DNA from: an uncultured Gellertiella sp. | GTDB lineage: Bacteria; Pseudomonadota; Alphaproteobacteria; Rhizobiales; Rhizobiaceae | Reading direction: 5' to 3' | Length of the DNA stretch: 64,000 bases | Assembly (NCBI RefSeq): GCF_963457605.1 | Contig: NZ_OY735139.1 | Span: forward strand, 3,130,001 to 3,194,000 | Program-made: the position numbers and the translations under genes | Part shown: positions 44,771-53,601 of the stretch, one piece after another | How the letters are laid out: each line of letters starts with the position of its first letter | Position numbering within the stretch: position 1 is the first letter of the stretch | Notes under the pieces: generated by a model | What the model saw: only the letters and a program-made list of their open reading frames with translations | Told to the model about the DNA's origin: nothing | Databases searched by the model: none

Positions 44771-45319
44771 ATGTATCTTCTAATCATCCTCGTCGTCATC
44801 GCGGTCATTGCCGTGATGCTTTATAATGGACTGGTGCGCGCCCGACAGATGGCCGAAGAGGCCTGGTCCGGCATCGACGTGCAACTGAAGCGCCGCGCCG
44901 ATCTCATCCCCAACCTGATCGAGACCGTCAAGGGCTATGCATCCCACGAAAAGACCACGCTCGACGAGGTGATCTCGCGGCGCAACCAGGCGCAGGCGGT
45001 CCCCGCGGGCGATGTCGCGGGACGCGGCGCTGCCGAAGGCCTGCTCGGCCAGGCGCTGGGCAAGGTGATTGCGCTGGCCGAAGCCTATCCGGACCTCAAG
45101 GCCAACCAGAATTTCCTGCAATTGCAGGGCACGCTCGAAACCGTCGAGGGCGAGTTGCAGATGGCGCGGCGTTATTACAATGGTGCGGCGCGTGACCTCA
45201 ACACCAAGGTCGAATCCTTCCCGACCAATCTGCTGGCCGGACAATTCGGCTTTCAGAAAAAACCCTATTTCGAGATTGCCAACGAGGCGGACCGCGCTGT
45301 GCCGACTGTCAAGTTCTGA
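44771..45319 (+). CDS. lemA: LemA family membrane protein
   Basis: A 182-residue LemA protein: N-terminal membrane helix ([20 protein letters not shown]), then a helical-bundle cytoplasmic domain with [20 protein letters not shown] (in part) and a conserved C-terminal [17 protein letters not shown] and FPTN. LemA occurs with DUF2207 or TPM-type proteins and is linked to envelope functions, without a fixed biochemical role. It starts immediately after the hairpin described above, and DUF2207 follows 14 bp later. Confidence 0.95.
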   Translation: MYLLIILVVIAVIAVMLYNGLVRARQMAEEAWSGIDVQLKRRADLIPNLIETVKGYASHEKTTLDEVISRRNQAQAVPAGDVAGRGAAEGLLGQALGKVIALAEAYPDLKANQNFLQLQGTLETVEGELQMARRYYNGAARDLNTKVESFPTNLLAGQFGFQKKPYFEIANEADRAVPTVKF

Positions 45320-45333
45320 GCCGGGGGCGGGCC

Positions 45334-47091
45334 ATGCATCTGCCGCGCGCCGTGTTCCTTGCCCTTCTTCTGCTCGCAAGTCCCCTGACCGCGCGGGCCG
45401 AAGAGGTGATCTCCCGCTTCAGTTCCGATATCCGGGTCGAAACGTCAGGTGCCATGGAGGTGACCGAAACCATCGCGGTCAAGGCCGAGGGCAACCGGAT
45501 CCGGCACGGCATTTTCCGCGATTTCCCCCTGAATTTCATTGATCGCGCCGGCCAGACGGTCCGCGTCGATTTCGATCTGCTCGGCGTCAGCAGGGATGGG
45601 CACAGCGAGCCCTACAGGACCGAAACCATCGCCAACGGCATCCGCATCTATGCCGGCAGTGCCGATACGGAGATAGACGAAGGTCCGCATGTCTATGCCT
45701 TCCACTACCGCACCGACCGGCAGATCCGCTATTTCGACGATCACGACGAACTTTACTGGAACGTCACCGGCAATGGCTGGGTGTTTCCGATTCTGTCGGT
45801 TTCCGCCCATGTGGACCTTCCCGCGTCCATTCCGGGCGGCGGCGTCACCTTCTATACCGGCCCTATGGGCTCGCGGGAACAGGACGCCCGCGTTACCGCG
45901 CTGGCGGCAAACCGCGTCGATATCGCCACCACCCGGCGGCTGGATGAAAACGAGGGCCTGTCGATCGTCATCAGCCAGCCGAAAGGCGCGATCGCAGCAC
46001 CTGGTGCTGCAAGGTCGGCAGGCTGGTTCCTGAGGGACAATCTCGGCACGATCATCGGGACCGCGGGCTTGATCGGCCTCAGCTTCTACTATGTCCGCAC
46101 CTGGTCGCGGGTCGGACGCGATCTGCCCGCAGGCGTCATGGTGCCGCGCTGGGACCCGCCGGGCGGGCTGTCACCGGCGCTGGTCAACTATGTCGACAAC
46201 AAGGGATTTTCCCGGCAGGGCTGGACGGCGCTGTCGGCTTCCGCCCTGCAACTGGCGGTCAGGGGCTATGTGACGCTCGAAGATCTCGACGCCGCCATCG
46301 TGCTGAAGCGTACCGATAAACCTGCCGGTGGCACGCTTGCCAAAGGCGAGGATGTGCTGCTGGCAGCGGTTGAAAGGGCCGGTGGCCATTTTTCCATCGA
46401 TGCCGCCCATGGGGCCACCGTGGAACAGACCGGCAAACAGTTCCGCGCCGCCATCGAATCCGAATATCGCGGCAAATATTATGTCTTCAACACCGGCTAT
46501 GTGATCATCGGCGTGCTGTTCAGCCTTGCGGTGCTCGCTGCCCTCTATCTGCTGGCCCCGGTAAGGGGCGATCTTGCGGGCCTGCTTGGTGACGGTCCTG
46601 TGCCGAGGGCCGCCCTGCTGCCCTTGCTTGCCGCGGGCGGCATCCTGCTGCTGAATGTGGCGTTCTATTATCTGATGGGTGCGCCGACCCGCACCGGGCG
46701 CGAGCTGATGGACGGAATTGCTGGCTTTCGCACCTACATGACGCTGGCAGAAAAGGACCGGATGAACATGGCGGGCGCGCCGAAGATGTCGCCTGCCCAT
46801 TTCGAAACGCTGCTGCCCTATGCCGTGGCGCTCGGCGTCGAAAAGCCGTGGAGCGACAGTTTTCAGCGCTGGCTCGCCGCATCGGTGGCGGCAGGGGCTG
46901 CCGGCAGCTACCAGCCGGTCTGGTACATCGGCAACGGCTTCGACAGCAACCGGATCAGCCATTTCCCCGGCGCCATGGCCGCAACCATGGCCTCGACCAT
47001 CCCCAAACCCCAGTCCGGTTCCACCTCCGGCTTTTCCGGCGGCGGTTCTTCCGGCGGCGGCGGCGGCGGTGGCGGCGGTGGAGGGTGGTAG
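45334..47091 (+). CDS. DUF2207 domain membrane protein
   Basis: 585 residues: signal peptide ([14 protein letters not shown]), a DUF2207 extracytoplasmic domain ([23 protein letters not shown], in parts), a membrane helix near residues 232-247, a cytoplasmic winged-helix-like part ([15 protein letters not shown]), two more membrane helices at about 388-408 and 428-448, and a C-terminal tail of Gly/Ser runs ending in eleven Gly and Trp. The partner is LemA. The Gly-rich end is a family feature and probably serves membrane or protein contacts. Confidence 0.9.
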   Translation: MHLPRAVFLALLLLASPLTARAEEVISRFSSDIRVETSGAMEVTETIAVKAEGNRIRHGIFRDFPLNFIDRAGQTVRVDFDLLGVSRDGHSEPYRTETIANGIRIYAGSADTEIDEGPHVYAFHYRTDRQIRYFDDHDELYWNVTGNGWVFPILSVSAHVDLPASIPGGGVTFYTGPMGSREQDARVTALAANRVDIATTRRLDENEGLSIVISQPKGAIAAPGAARSAGWFLRDNLGTIIGTAGLIGLSFYYVRTWSRVGRDLPAGVMVPRWDPPGGLSPALVNYVDNKGFSRQGWTALSASALQLAVRGYVTLEDLDAAIVLKRTDKPAGGTLAKGEDVLLAAVERAGGHFSIDAAHGATVEQTGKQFRAAIESEYRGKYYVFNTGYVIIGVLFSLAVLAALYLLAPVRGDLAGLLGDGPVPRAALLPLLAAGGILLLNVAFYYLMGAPTRTGRELMDGIAGFRTYMTLAEKDRMNMAGAPKMSPAHFETLLPYAVALGVEKPWSDSFQRWLAASVAAGAAGSYQPVWYIGNGFDSNRISHFPGAMAATMASTIPKPQSGSTSGFSGGGSSGGGGGGGGGGGW

Positions 47092-47110
47092 GAAAGAGAC
47101 GCTGGATTTA

Positions 47111-47129
47111 TGTATCATGGCATGATACA
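47111..47129. promoter_or_regulatory. palindromic operator of the higBA module
   Basis: TGTATCATGGCATGATACA has perfect 8-bp arms (TGTATCAT/ATGATACA) around GGC, 14 bp upstream of the higB remnant's start. It is the expected place for HigA binding and autoregulation. Confidence 0.65.
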
Positions 47130-47143
47130 TTGAGGTGGAAAGG

Positions 47144-47418
47144 ATGGCGATCCGCTCGTTCCGAAATGCCAGAACAGCCGATATCGCGGCTGGACGAAGT
47201 ATGAAGGGATTTCCAGCCGATCTGCTTCTCCCGGCAGCTCGCCATGCTGGATGCTGCGATGACTCTTGATGACCTGTGGTCACCACCGGGCAACAGGCTG
47301 GAAGCGCTGAAAGGTGACCGCATCGGCCAGTTTTCCATCCGGATCAATAATCAATGGCGGATTGTCTTCACTTGGGCGGAGGGGGGCCGACAATGTGGAT
47401 ATTGTTGACTACCACTGA
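47144..47418 (+). pseudogene. frameshifted HigB/RelE-type toxin
   Basis: The start (MAIRSFRNARTADI) and the body ([20 protein letters not shown], then [19 protein letters not shown] and the end DNVDIVDYH) are those of a HigB mRNA interferase, but they lie in three different frames. The first frame stops at 47269. The second begins by about 47226 and stops at 47408. The last runs to the TGA at 47416-47418, with the second shift near a run of six G (47381-47386). The toxin is therefore predicted to be inactive. Confidence 0.85.
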
Positions 47419-47464
47419 CTGGAAGAAATCCTGCCCCAGCAAACCCGAAGATGAGTAAAGCACC

Positions 47465-47764
47465 ATGAACCATATCACGCTTTTGCCCGTGCATCCCGGT
47501 GAAATTCTGCGGGAAGAGTATCTGTTGCCGCTCGGCCTCAGTGCCGGTGGCCTTGCCCGGGAACTGAAGGTGCCGCGCACCCGCATCGAGCGTCTGGTGG
47601 CCGAAACCACGACGGTGACGGTCGATACGGCGCTGCGTCTGGCACGGTTTTTCCGCACCAGCCCGGAATTCTGGCTGACCCTCCAGACCCGCTACGACCT
47701 GAAGCAACAGGCAGAAGCCAAGCGCGATGAACTCGCCACCATCAGGGTGCTGGACGCGGTTTGA
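47465..47764 (+). CDS. higA: HigA-family antitoxin
   Basis: A 99-residue intact HigA addiction-module antidote: HPGEILREEYLLPLGLSAGGL (in part) with an XRE-type helix-turn-helix at about residues 24-60, then FWLTLQTRYDLKQQ. It begins 46 bp after the toxin remnant. With a dead toxin it may survive as an autoregulator or as protection against related toxins. Confidence 0.92.
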   Translation: MNHITLLPVHPGEILREEYLLPLGLSAGGLARELKVPRTRIERLVAETTTVTVDTALRLARFFRTSPEFWLTLQTRYDLKQQAEAKRDELATIRVLDAV

Positions 47765-47832
47765 TGGGGGGCAATTGGCTGCCTCTTTCCGATTTTGATT
47801 CCCCGGCAATGATGACATTTGCGCCCCGGCTT

Positions 47833-47878
47833 GCTAAAGCGTGGCGCGATCTTTCAGATTCGCTTGCCACGCTTCAGC
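47833..47878. repeat. palindromic repeat upstream of glyS
   Basis: An outer stem GCT-A-AAGCGTGGC against GCCACGCTT-C-AGC (one mismatch) encloses an imperfect inner stem GCGATC/GATTCGC. The style resembles dispersed rhizobial palindromic elements. It lies about 100 bp upstream of the glyS start. Confidence 0.6.
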
Positions 47879-47980
47879 GGCTTGCCTTTTCGCATGTCGA
47901 TCCCGCAAAACCGCTGCACAGTTTTGCGCGACATGCTTGCGAGCCGCTGAACCTGTATTTGAAACGGAAAATCAGTTCCC

Positions 47981-50101
47981 ATGCCCGATCTTCTGCTTGA
48001 ACTCCGCTCCGAGGAAATTCCTGCCCGCCTGCAGCGCAAGGCTGCGGGGGATCTGAAGGGGCTGGTGACCAATGCGCTGGTCGAGGCGGGGCTGACCTAT
48101 GAGGGCGCGCGGGAATTCTGGACGCCGCGCCGGCTGGTGCTCGACATCCGGGGCGTGACGGCGCGTTCCGCCGATGTGCGCGAGGAGAAGAAGGGCCCGC
48201 GCACCGATGCCAATGAAAAGGCCATCGAAGGCTTTCTGCGCGCCGCCGGTCTCGCCTCGATCTCAGAGGCCGAGGTGCAGAGCGATCCGAAGAAGGGCGA
48301 TTTCTACGTGGCCGTGGTCAACCGGCCGGGCCGGGCCGCCGAGGACATCGTTGCCGACGTCATGCCCGGCATCATCCGCAATTTCCCCTGGCCGAAGCCG
48401 ATGCGCTCGGGTGCGGCCTCCGCCCGTCCGGGCGCGCTGCGCTGGGTGCGTCCATTGCAGTCGATTGTCTGCACCTTCGGCAGCGAGCATGATGAAACCA
48501 GGGTCATACCTTTCGAAATCGACGGGATCATCGCCTCCAACATCACCCATGGCCACCGCTTCCACGCGCCTGCTGCCATCATGGTGCGCCGCTTTGCCGA
48601 TTACAGTGCCAGCCTTGAAATGGCGAAGGTGGTGCTCGATGCCGAGCGCCGCAAGCAGATCATCGCCCATGATGCCGCCAATCTGGCCTTTGCCAACGGG
48701 CTGGAGCTGGTCGAGGATCCCGGCCTGCTCGAAGAGGTCGCGGGCCTCGTCGAATGGCCGCAGGTGCTGCTCGGCAGTTTCGAGGTGGACTATCTGGCGA
48801 TCCCGGCGGAAATCATCCGGCTGACGATCAAGACCAACCAGAAATGCTTCGTCACCCGGCCCGCCGGTTCGGACGGCCAGTCGCTGTCCAATCATTTCGT
48901 GCTGGTCTCCAATATCGAGGCGAAGGATGGCGGCCGGGAAATCATCCATGGCAATGGCAAGGTGGTGCGCGCCCGCCTGTCGGATGCCAAGCATTTCTGG
49001 ACCCGCGACCAGGGCAATCTGCCCGATCTCGAAACGCTCGAAGCGTCCGCCGCCAAATTCGGTCTCGATCTGAACAAACCGCTCGACCAGCGGATGGCCA
49101 AGCTCGATGCGCTCGATGTCACCTTCCACGCCAAACTCGGCACGCAAGGCGCACGCGTTGAGCGCATCCGGGCGCTTGCCCGCGAACTGGCACCGGTCAT
49201 CGGTGCGGATCTGGCGCTTGCCGACCGGGCGGCGGTGCTCGCCAAGGCGGATCTGCGCACCGAGGCTGTCGGCGAATTCCCGGAGCTGCAGGGGTTGATG
49301 GGCCGCAAATATGCGGCTCTGCAGGGCGAGGACGGCGAGGTGGCCGCAGCCATCGAGGACCACTGGAAGCCGCAGGGCCCCGCCGACCGCCTGCCGGAGG
49401 GCAAGGTCGGGCTGACCGTGGCGCTTGCCGACAAGCTCGACACGCTGACCGGTTTCTGGGCCATCGACGAAAAGCCGACCGGCTCGAAGGACCCCTATGC
49501 GCTGCGCCGCGCGGCCCTTGGCGTGGTCCGGATGATCCTTGAAAAGCGCATCCGCCTTTCGCTGAAGACCGTGGTCCGCGATGCCGATCTCCTCTCCTTC
49601 TTCCATGACCGGCTGAAGGTCTATCTGCGCGACGAAGGTGCGCGCCATGACCTGATCGACGCGGTGCTGACGCCGGAGGCGGATGATCTGCTGATGGTCA
49701 CGCGCAGGCTGGAAGCGCTGACCGCCTTCATCACCTCCGAAGAGGGGCTGAACCTTCTGGCCGGCACCAAGCGCGCCACGCAATTGCTGGCGGCGGAGGA
49801 AAAGAAGGGCACCGTGGTCGCCTCCGGCGTGTCCGCGGCACTGCTGACGCTCGATGCGGAAAAGGCGCTTCATGCCGCCGTCGTCAAGGCATCAGCCGAT
49901 GCCGCACAGGCGGTGGAAAGGGAAGATTTCCGCGCGGCCATGACGGCGCTGTCGGCCCTGCGCGCGCCCGTCGACCAGTTCTTTGCCGACGTGCTGGTCA
50001 ATGACGAGGATTCAGCCATCCGCGCCAATCGCCTCGCCCTGCTGTCGATGATCCGTACCGCCACCGGCACGGTTGCCGATTTCTCCCGCATCGCGGGCTG
50101 A
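47981..50101 (+). CDS. glyS: glycyl-tRNA synthetase beta subunit
   Basis: A 706-residue beta subunit that binds tRNA and completes the alpha2-beta2 enzyme with GlyQ. Hallmarks: [15 protein letters not shown] at the N-terminus, [21 protein letters not shown], and the HD-like [11 protein letters not shown] segment near residue 505. The C-terminal anticodon-binding part ends [12 protein letters not shown]523 follows 15 bp downstream. Confidence 0.97.
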   Translation: MPDLLLELRSEEIPARLQRKAAGDLKGLVTNALVEAGLTYEGAREFWTPRRLVLDIRGVTARSADVREEKKGPRTDANEKAIEGFLRAAGLASISEAEVQSDPKKGDFYVAVVNRPGRAAEDIVADVMPGIIRNFPWPKPMRSGAASARPGALRWVRPLQSIVCTFGSEHDETRVIPFEIDGIIASNITHGHRFHAPAAIMVRRFADYSASLEMAKVVLDAERRKQIIAHDAANLAFANGLELVEDPGLLEEVAGLVEWPQVLLGSFEVDYLAIPAEIIRLTIKTNQKCFVTRPAGSDGQSLSNHFVLVSNIEAKDGGREIIHGNGKVVRARLSDAKHFWTRDQGNLPDLETLEASAAKFGLDLNKPLDQRMAKLDALDVTFHAKLGTQGARVERIRALARELAPVIGADLALADRAAVLAKADLRTEAVGEFPELQGLMGRKYAALQGEDGEVAAAIEDHWKPQGPADRLPEGKVGLTVALADKLDTLTGFWAIDEKPTGSKDPYALRRAALGVVRMILEKRIRLSLKTVVRDADLLSFFHDRLKVYLRDEGARHDLIDAVLTPEADDLLMVTRRLEALTAFITSEEGLNLLAGTKRATQLLAAEEKKGTVVASGVSAALLTLDAEKALHAAVVKASADAAQAVEREDFRAAMTALSALRAPVDQFFADVLVNDEDSAIRANRLALLSMIRTATGTVADFSRIAG

Positions 50102-50116
50102 CCACAAGGGGCGGCG

Positions 50117-50599
50117 ATGGACAGGATCCTGATCAGCGCCTGCCTTTTCGGTTTCAAGGTCCGCTATGACGGCCAGGCGAAGCCCTTGCTCCACCCGGCC
50201 ATTTCCCGCTGGACGGCGGAAGGGCGGCTGGTGCCGCTCTGTCCCGAACTGTCCGCCGGTTTGCCGGTGCCGCGACCGCCCGCCGAAATCGAAGCCGGGC
50301 TTGACGGGCACGATGTGCTTGCCGGCCGGGCCCGGGTGCTGGAGAAAACCGGCGGCGACGTCACCGCAGCCTTCCTGCAGGCAGCCGGCAATGCGCTGCA
50401 ACTGGCCCGCGCCGAGGGCTGCACCTTCGCCCTGCTGATCGACGGCAGCCCGTCCTGCGGATCAGTGGAAATCCATGACGGCGGATTCCGGGGCCAGAAA
50501 CACCCCGGCCAGGGCGTCACCGCCGCCCTCCTCACCCGCGAAGGCATCCGCGTCTTTGCAGGCCGGGATATCGAGGCGCTGGTAGCGGTGGCAGGGTAA
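50117..50599 (+). CDS. DUF523 domain-containing protein
   Basis: 160 residues with the DUF523 motifs: ISACLFGFKVRYDG at the start, LVPLCPELSAGLPVPRPP, and DGSPSCGSVEIHDG. The conserved cysteines suggest a thiol or Fe-S function, but the role is unknown. It probably shares the glyS transcript. Its stop lies 6 bp before the MITE-like element. Confidence 0.88.
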   Translation: MDRILISACLFGFKVRYDGQAKPLLHPAISRWTAEGRLVPLCPELSAGLPVPRPPAEIEAGLDGHDVLAGRARVLEKTGGDVTAAFLQAAGNALQLARAEGCTFALLIDGSPSCGSVEIHDGGFRGQKHPGQGVTAALLTREGIRVFAGRDIEALVAVAG

Positions 50600-50605
50600 G
50601 ACTGA

Positions 50606-50768
50606 TACCAAAGATCACTGACAGGAACCCATTGGATGGCAGGGAAACGGTGACCGGGCAGGAGAATACCGCAGGGCGATGCGTCTCAAGCATCGCACGA
50701 GGATTTCGACGCCGTCCGGAGGCCGAAATCGATCCGGTCCAAGGGGTTCCTGTCAATGATCTTTGGTA
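50606..50768. repeat. 163-bp MITE-like element with 31-bp terminal inverted repeats
   Basis: The ends 50606-50636 and 50738-50768 are inverted copies matching at 29 of 31 positions (outermost bases TACCAAAGATCA). Inside are two further perfect 7-bp hairpins: GCGATGC/GCATCGC, and GATTTCG/CGAAATC around 50702-50732. There is no coding content. It fills the gap between two convergent genes almost exactly (6 bp from one stop, 0 bp from the other). Confidence 0.85.
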
Positions 50769-51248
50769 CTACGGGCGCAGCGTAAAGCCGGAAGCGTCGA
50801 GCGAGGCGGGTGCCGCAGGAGCGGCTGTCACGGGAGCCCTGGCGGCAAGCGGTGCAGGCGAGGGGGGGACGGCCGCGGTCTTGGCGATCCGGTCGATGCC
50901 ATCGGCCCCGGGAACCTGCGTCTTGCCCGGCGCAGGCGTCAATGCGGCGATCTCTTCGGCGGTCGGGGTCGAGACGAAGACGACGGGCGAGCCGCCCAGC
51001 CAGGCTTCCGTGCGGTAGAGTTTCTGCTTGCCCGAGATGGTGCGCAATTCCAGCCGCTGCTGCCCCTGCGTCAGGCGCGGGACATCATAAGGGTTCTTTT
51101 TGGCGACAGGTGCGGGGCAATCGGTGCAGCCGATCCGCGTGATACCTTCGACATCGGTGCCCGGCGGCAGCGATTTCAGCCTGTCGATCGAACCGGCAAA
51201 GGCCGGCGCGGCGGCGAGAAGAGCGGCAAGGGTCATCAGGATACGCAT
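50769..51248 (-). CDS. secreted hypothetical protein
   Basis: 159 residues: a clear signal peptide (MRILMTLAALLAAAPAFAGS), a CTDC pair near residue 41, a middle part with LRTISGKQKLYRTEAW, and an Ala/Pro-rich C-terminal third. I do not recognise a family with confidence. The start at 51248 gives the signal peptide; the frame is open to 51296. The stop codon touches the MITE-like element. Confidence 0.7.
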   Translation of the reverse strand: MRILMTLAALLAAAPAFAGSIDRLKSLPPGTDVEGITRIGCTDCPAPVAKKNPYDVPRLTQGQQRLELRTISGKQKLYRTEAWLGGSPVVFVSTPTAEEIAALTPAPGKTQVPGADGIDRIAKTAAVPPSPAPLAARAPVTAAPAAPASLDASGFTLRP

Positions 51249-51367
51249 CTGCTTCGTTCCCACGGGATCATTCGGGTCCATATCAGGGCGAAGCATAGGG
51301 CAAGGTTCTTTCCATCCCCTCTCGGGAGATGGTTAAAAATCCATGAAACGAGGCCTGATATCAGACC

Positions 51368-52642
51368 TCAACGCGCCTTTTCGCGCGCCACGGCCCGCCA
51401 GCCGATGTCCTGGCGATTGAAGCCGCCCTGCCAGTCGACCTCCTTCAGCACGCCATAGGCGCGGGACTGCGCCTCTGTCACGGTCTTGCCGCGCGCGGTG
51501 ACATTGAGCACCCGCCCGCCGGTTGCGACAAGCTGGTCGCCCTGACGGCCGGTGCCGGCATGGAAGACCTTGGCGTCGAGCGTTTCTTCCGGCAGATGGC
51601 GGATCGGGCTGCCCTTGTCGTAGGCACCCGGATAGCCGTTCGCGGCCATCACCACCGTCAGCGCCGCCTCGTCCAGCCATTCGGCCCTGACCTCATCCAG
51701 CCTGCCGGTCGCCGAGGCGTGCAGCAGCGGCAGCAGGTCGCTTGCCAGCCGCATCATCAGCACCTGGGTTTCGGGATCGCCGAAACGGACATTGTATTCG
51801 ATCAGTTCCGGCCCTTTGGCGGTGATCATCAGGCCGGCAAAGAACACGCCCTGGAAGGGATGGCCCATCTCCGCCATGCCCCGCATGGTTGGCTCGATGA
51901 TCTCCTGCATCGTCCGCGCGATCAGCTCCGGCGTCATCACCGGGGCGGGCGAATAGGCGCCCATGCCGCCGGTATTCGGGCCGGTATCGCCATCGCCGAC
52001 CCGCTTGTGATCCTGCGCGGTGGCCAGCGCCAGCGCCGTCCTGCCGTCGGACAGGCAGAAGAAGCTCGCCTCCTCGCCCTCCAGATAGGCCTCGACCACC
52101 ACTTCCGCCCCCGCTGCCCCGAAGGCGCCGTCAAAGCAGTCGTCAATGGCGGCAAGCGCCTCGTCGATGCCGAAGGCCACGGTGACGCCCTTGCCCGCCG
52201 CCAGCCCGTCCGCCTTGATGACGATGGGCGCGCCCTGTTCGCGCACATAGGCCTTCGCATCGGCCGCATTGGCAAAGCGCCGGTAGGCACCGGTCGGGAT
52301 GTTGAAACGGGCGCAGAGATCCTTGGTAAAGCCTTTCGAGCCTTCAAGCCGGGCCGCTGCCGCCGAGGGGCCGAAACAGGCAATGCCCGCCGCCCGCAAT
52401 GTATCGGCAAGTCCCGCAACCAGTGGCGCTTCCGGCCCGATGACGACGAATTCGATGCCGAACAGGCGGCAGAAGGAGAGGACGGCGGCGTGATCCTCGA
52501 TGTCGAGCTTCACCAGTTCGGCATGCTCTGCAATGCCGGGATTGCCGGGCGCGGCAAAGAGCCGGGTCAGCAACGGCGACTGGCCGAGCTTCCAGGCCAG
52601 CGCATGTTCCCGCCCGCCCGATCCGATCAGCAAAACCTTCAT
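51368..52642 (-). CDS. purD: phosphoribosylamine-glycine ligase
   Basis: The 424-residue GARS enzyme, second step of purine synthesis: ATP-dependent joining of phosphoribosylamine and glycine. Motifs: [17 protein letters not shown] at the N-terminus, [17 protein letters not shown], the ATP-grasp [11 protein letters not shown], and [10 protein letters not shown]. The start at 52642 (MKVLLIG) is standard for the family. Confidence 0.97.
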   Translation of the reverse strand: MKVLLIGSGGREHALAWKLGQSPLLTRLFAAPGNPGIAEHAELVKLDIEDHAAVLSFCRLFGIEFVVIGPEAPLVAGLADTLRAAGIACFGPSAAAARLEGSKGFTKDLCARFNIPTGAYRRFANAADAKAYVREQGAPIVIKADGLAAGKGVTVAFGIDEALAAIDDCFDGAFGAAGAEVVVEAYLEGEEASFFCLSDGRTALALATAQDHKRVGDGDTGPNTGGMGAYSPAPVMTPELIARTMQEIIEPTMRGMAEMGHPFQGVFFAGLMITAKGPELIEYNVRFGDPETQVLMMRLASDLLPLLHASATGRLDEVRAEWLDEAALTVVMAANGYPGAYDKGSPIRHLPEETLDAKVFHAGTGRQGDQLVATGGRVLNVTARGKTVTEAQSRAYGVLKEVDWQGGFNRQDIGWRAVAREKAR

Positions 52643-52702
52643 CCCGTCTTCCTCCGCGCGCCCGATTACTGAAAAGGCGAATAGGCGGCAGGGCGGCAAA
52701 GG

Positions 52703-53167
52703 TCAAGGCGTTGCGGATTTGAGAACCCGGCGGGATGCCGCGTCTGGCTGAGGGATCGATATTTTCACCGGCTTGCCGAGCGCCTTGAATGCCGAGAGAA
52801 TGGTTTCGACATGGCTGTGGTGGTCGATGCGCAGCAGCCTGTCTACCTGTTCACGGTGCGGCAGGCCGAGCAGCCTTTGCAGGTCGGCGCGGGTCATGTT
52901 CCGGTCCCTGAGCAGCATGTAGAGCGTGCTCTTCAATTCGGTCATCAAGGGAATTTCGACTGCGGTATCCGTCAGCGCGGATCCGGATGAGCGCGGCACG
53001 TCTTCACCATCCGCCATTCGCGCCGCAATCGCTTCTTCCAGGGCATTGCCACCGTTCAGCAAGGCCGTCTCGCGGCTCTCGCCAAAACTGGTCAGTTCGG
53101 GAAAGTCAGCCGAGCGGACCAGCCATGTTGCCCCATCCGGCTCAAGGGTCAGTTGATAAAAGCCCAA
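52703..53167 (-). CDS. hicB: HicB-family antitoxin
   Basis: 154 residues: an N-terminal HicB fold (WLVRSADFPELTSFGES; ALLNGGNALEEAIAARM) and a C-terminal XRE-like helix-turn-helix (LKSTLYMLLRDRNMTRADL). It neutralises HicA and probably represses the operon. It starts 3 bp after hicA. Confidence 0.92.
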   Translation of the reverse strand: MGFYQLTLEPDGATWLVRSADFPELTSFGESRETALLNGGNALEEAIAARMADGEDVPRSSGSALTDTAVEIPLMTELKSTLYMLLRDRNMTRADLQRLLGLPHREQVDRLLRIDHHSHVETILSAFKALGKPVKISIPQPDAASRRVLKSATP

Positions 53168-53170
53168 GGC

Positions 53171-53365
53171 TCACTCCTTATCTATACCAAGTTGCTTCAG
53201 TATGGCTTTGACAAGTCCGACGCCAAGATCCTTGTTGCCCCCATGCATGGGCAATTGCGACTTTCTTGCGCCGAGATAGACAGTGATATGGCCGCTGCCA
53301 CCCCTGTGGTTTTCAAAACGGCAACCGTAGTTTTTCAGATAGCGTTTCAATTCTTTTGCGTTCAA
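53171..53365 (-). CDS. hicA: HicA-family mRNA interferase toxin
   Basis: 64 residues with a dsRNA-binding-like fold. The catalytic His is in HRGGSGHITVY, followed by the family's PMHGGNKDLGVGLVKAILKQL. The first gene of the module; unlike higBA nearby, the toxin frame is intact. Confidence 0.92.
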   Translation of the reverse strand: MNAKELKRYLKNYGCRFENHRGGSGHITVYLGARKSQLPMHGGNKDLGVGLVKAILKQLGIDKE

Positions 53366-53397
53366 GGATAACCTGCCTATCGACTATGCAAAAGTCA

Positions 53398-53407
53398 ACA
53401 CATGTGT
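53398..53407. promoter_or_regulatory. hicAB operator candidate
   Basis: ACACATGTGT, a perfect 10-bp palindrome 32 bp upstream of the hicA start in an AT-rich promoter stretch, is the probable HicB binding site. Confidence 0.5.
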
Positions 53408-53601
53408 GTAAATTAGATAGATAGTATATACATGATGCGGAGGGGCATGACAGCAACATCCATCACCGCCCTCAGCCGAAATCCCCAGGCATCGCGCGGC
53501 GCCACCCTTGCCATCTCCGGGATCGGGACTATGGTCCGGCCTTTCCAGTGGACTGAATTTGACATTCGATTCCCGTTTGTTCCCCCGTGATGGAGCCCTC
53601 C

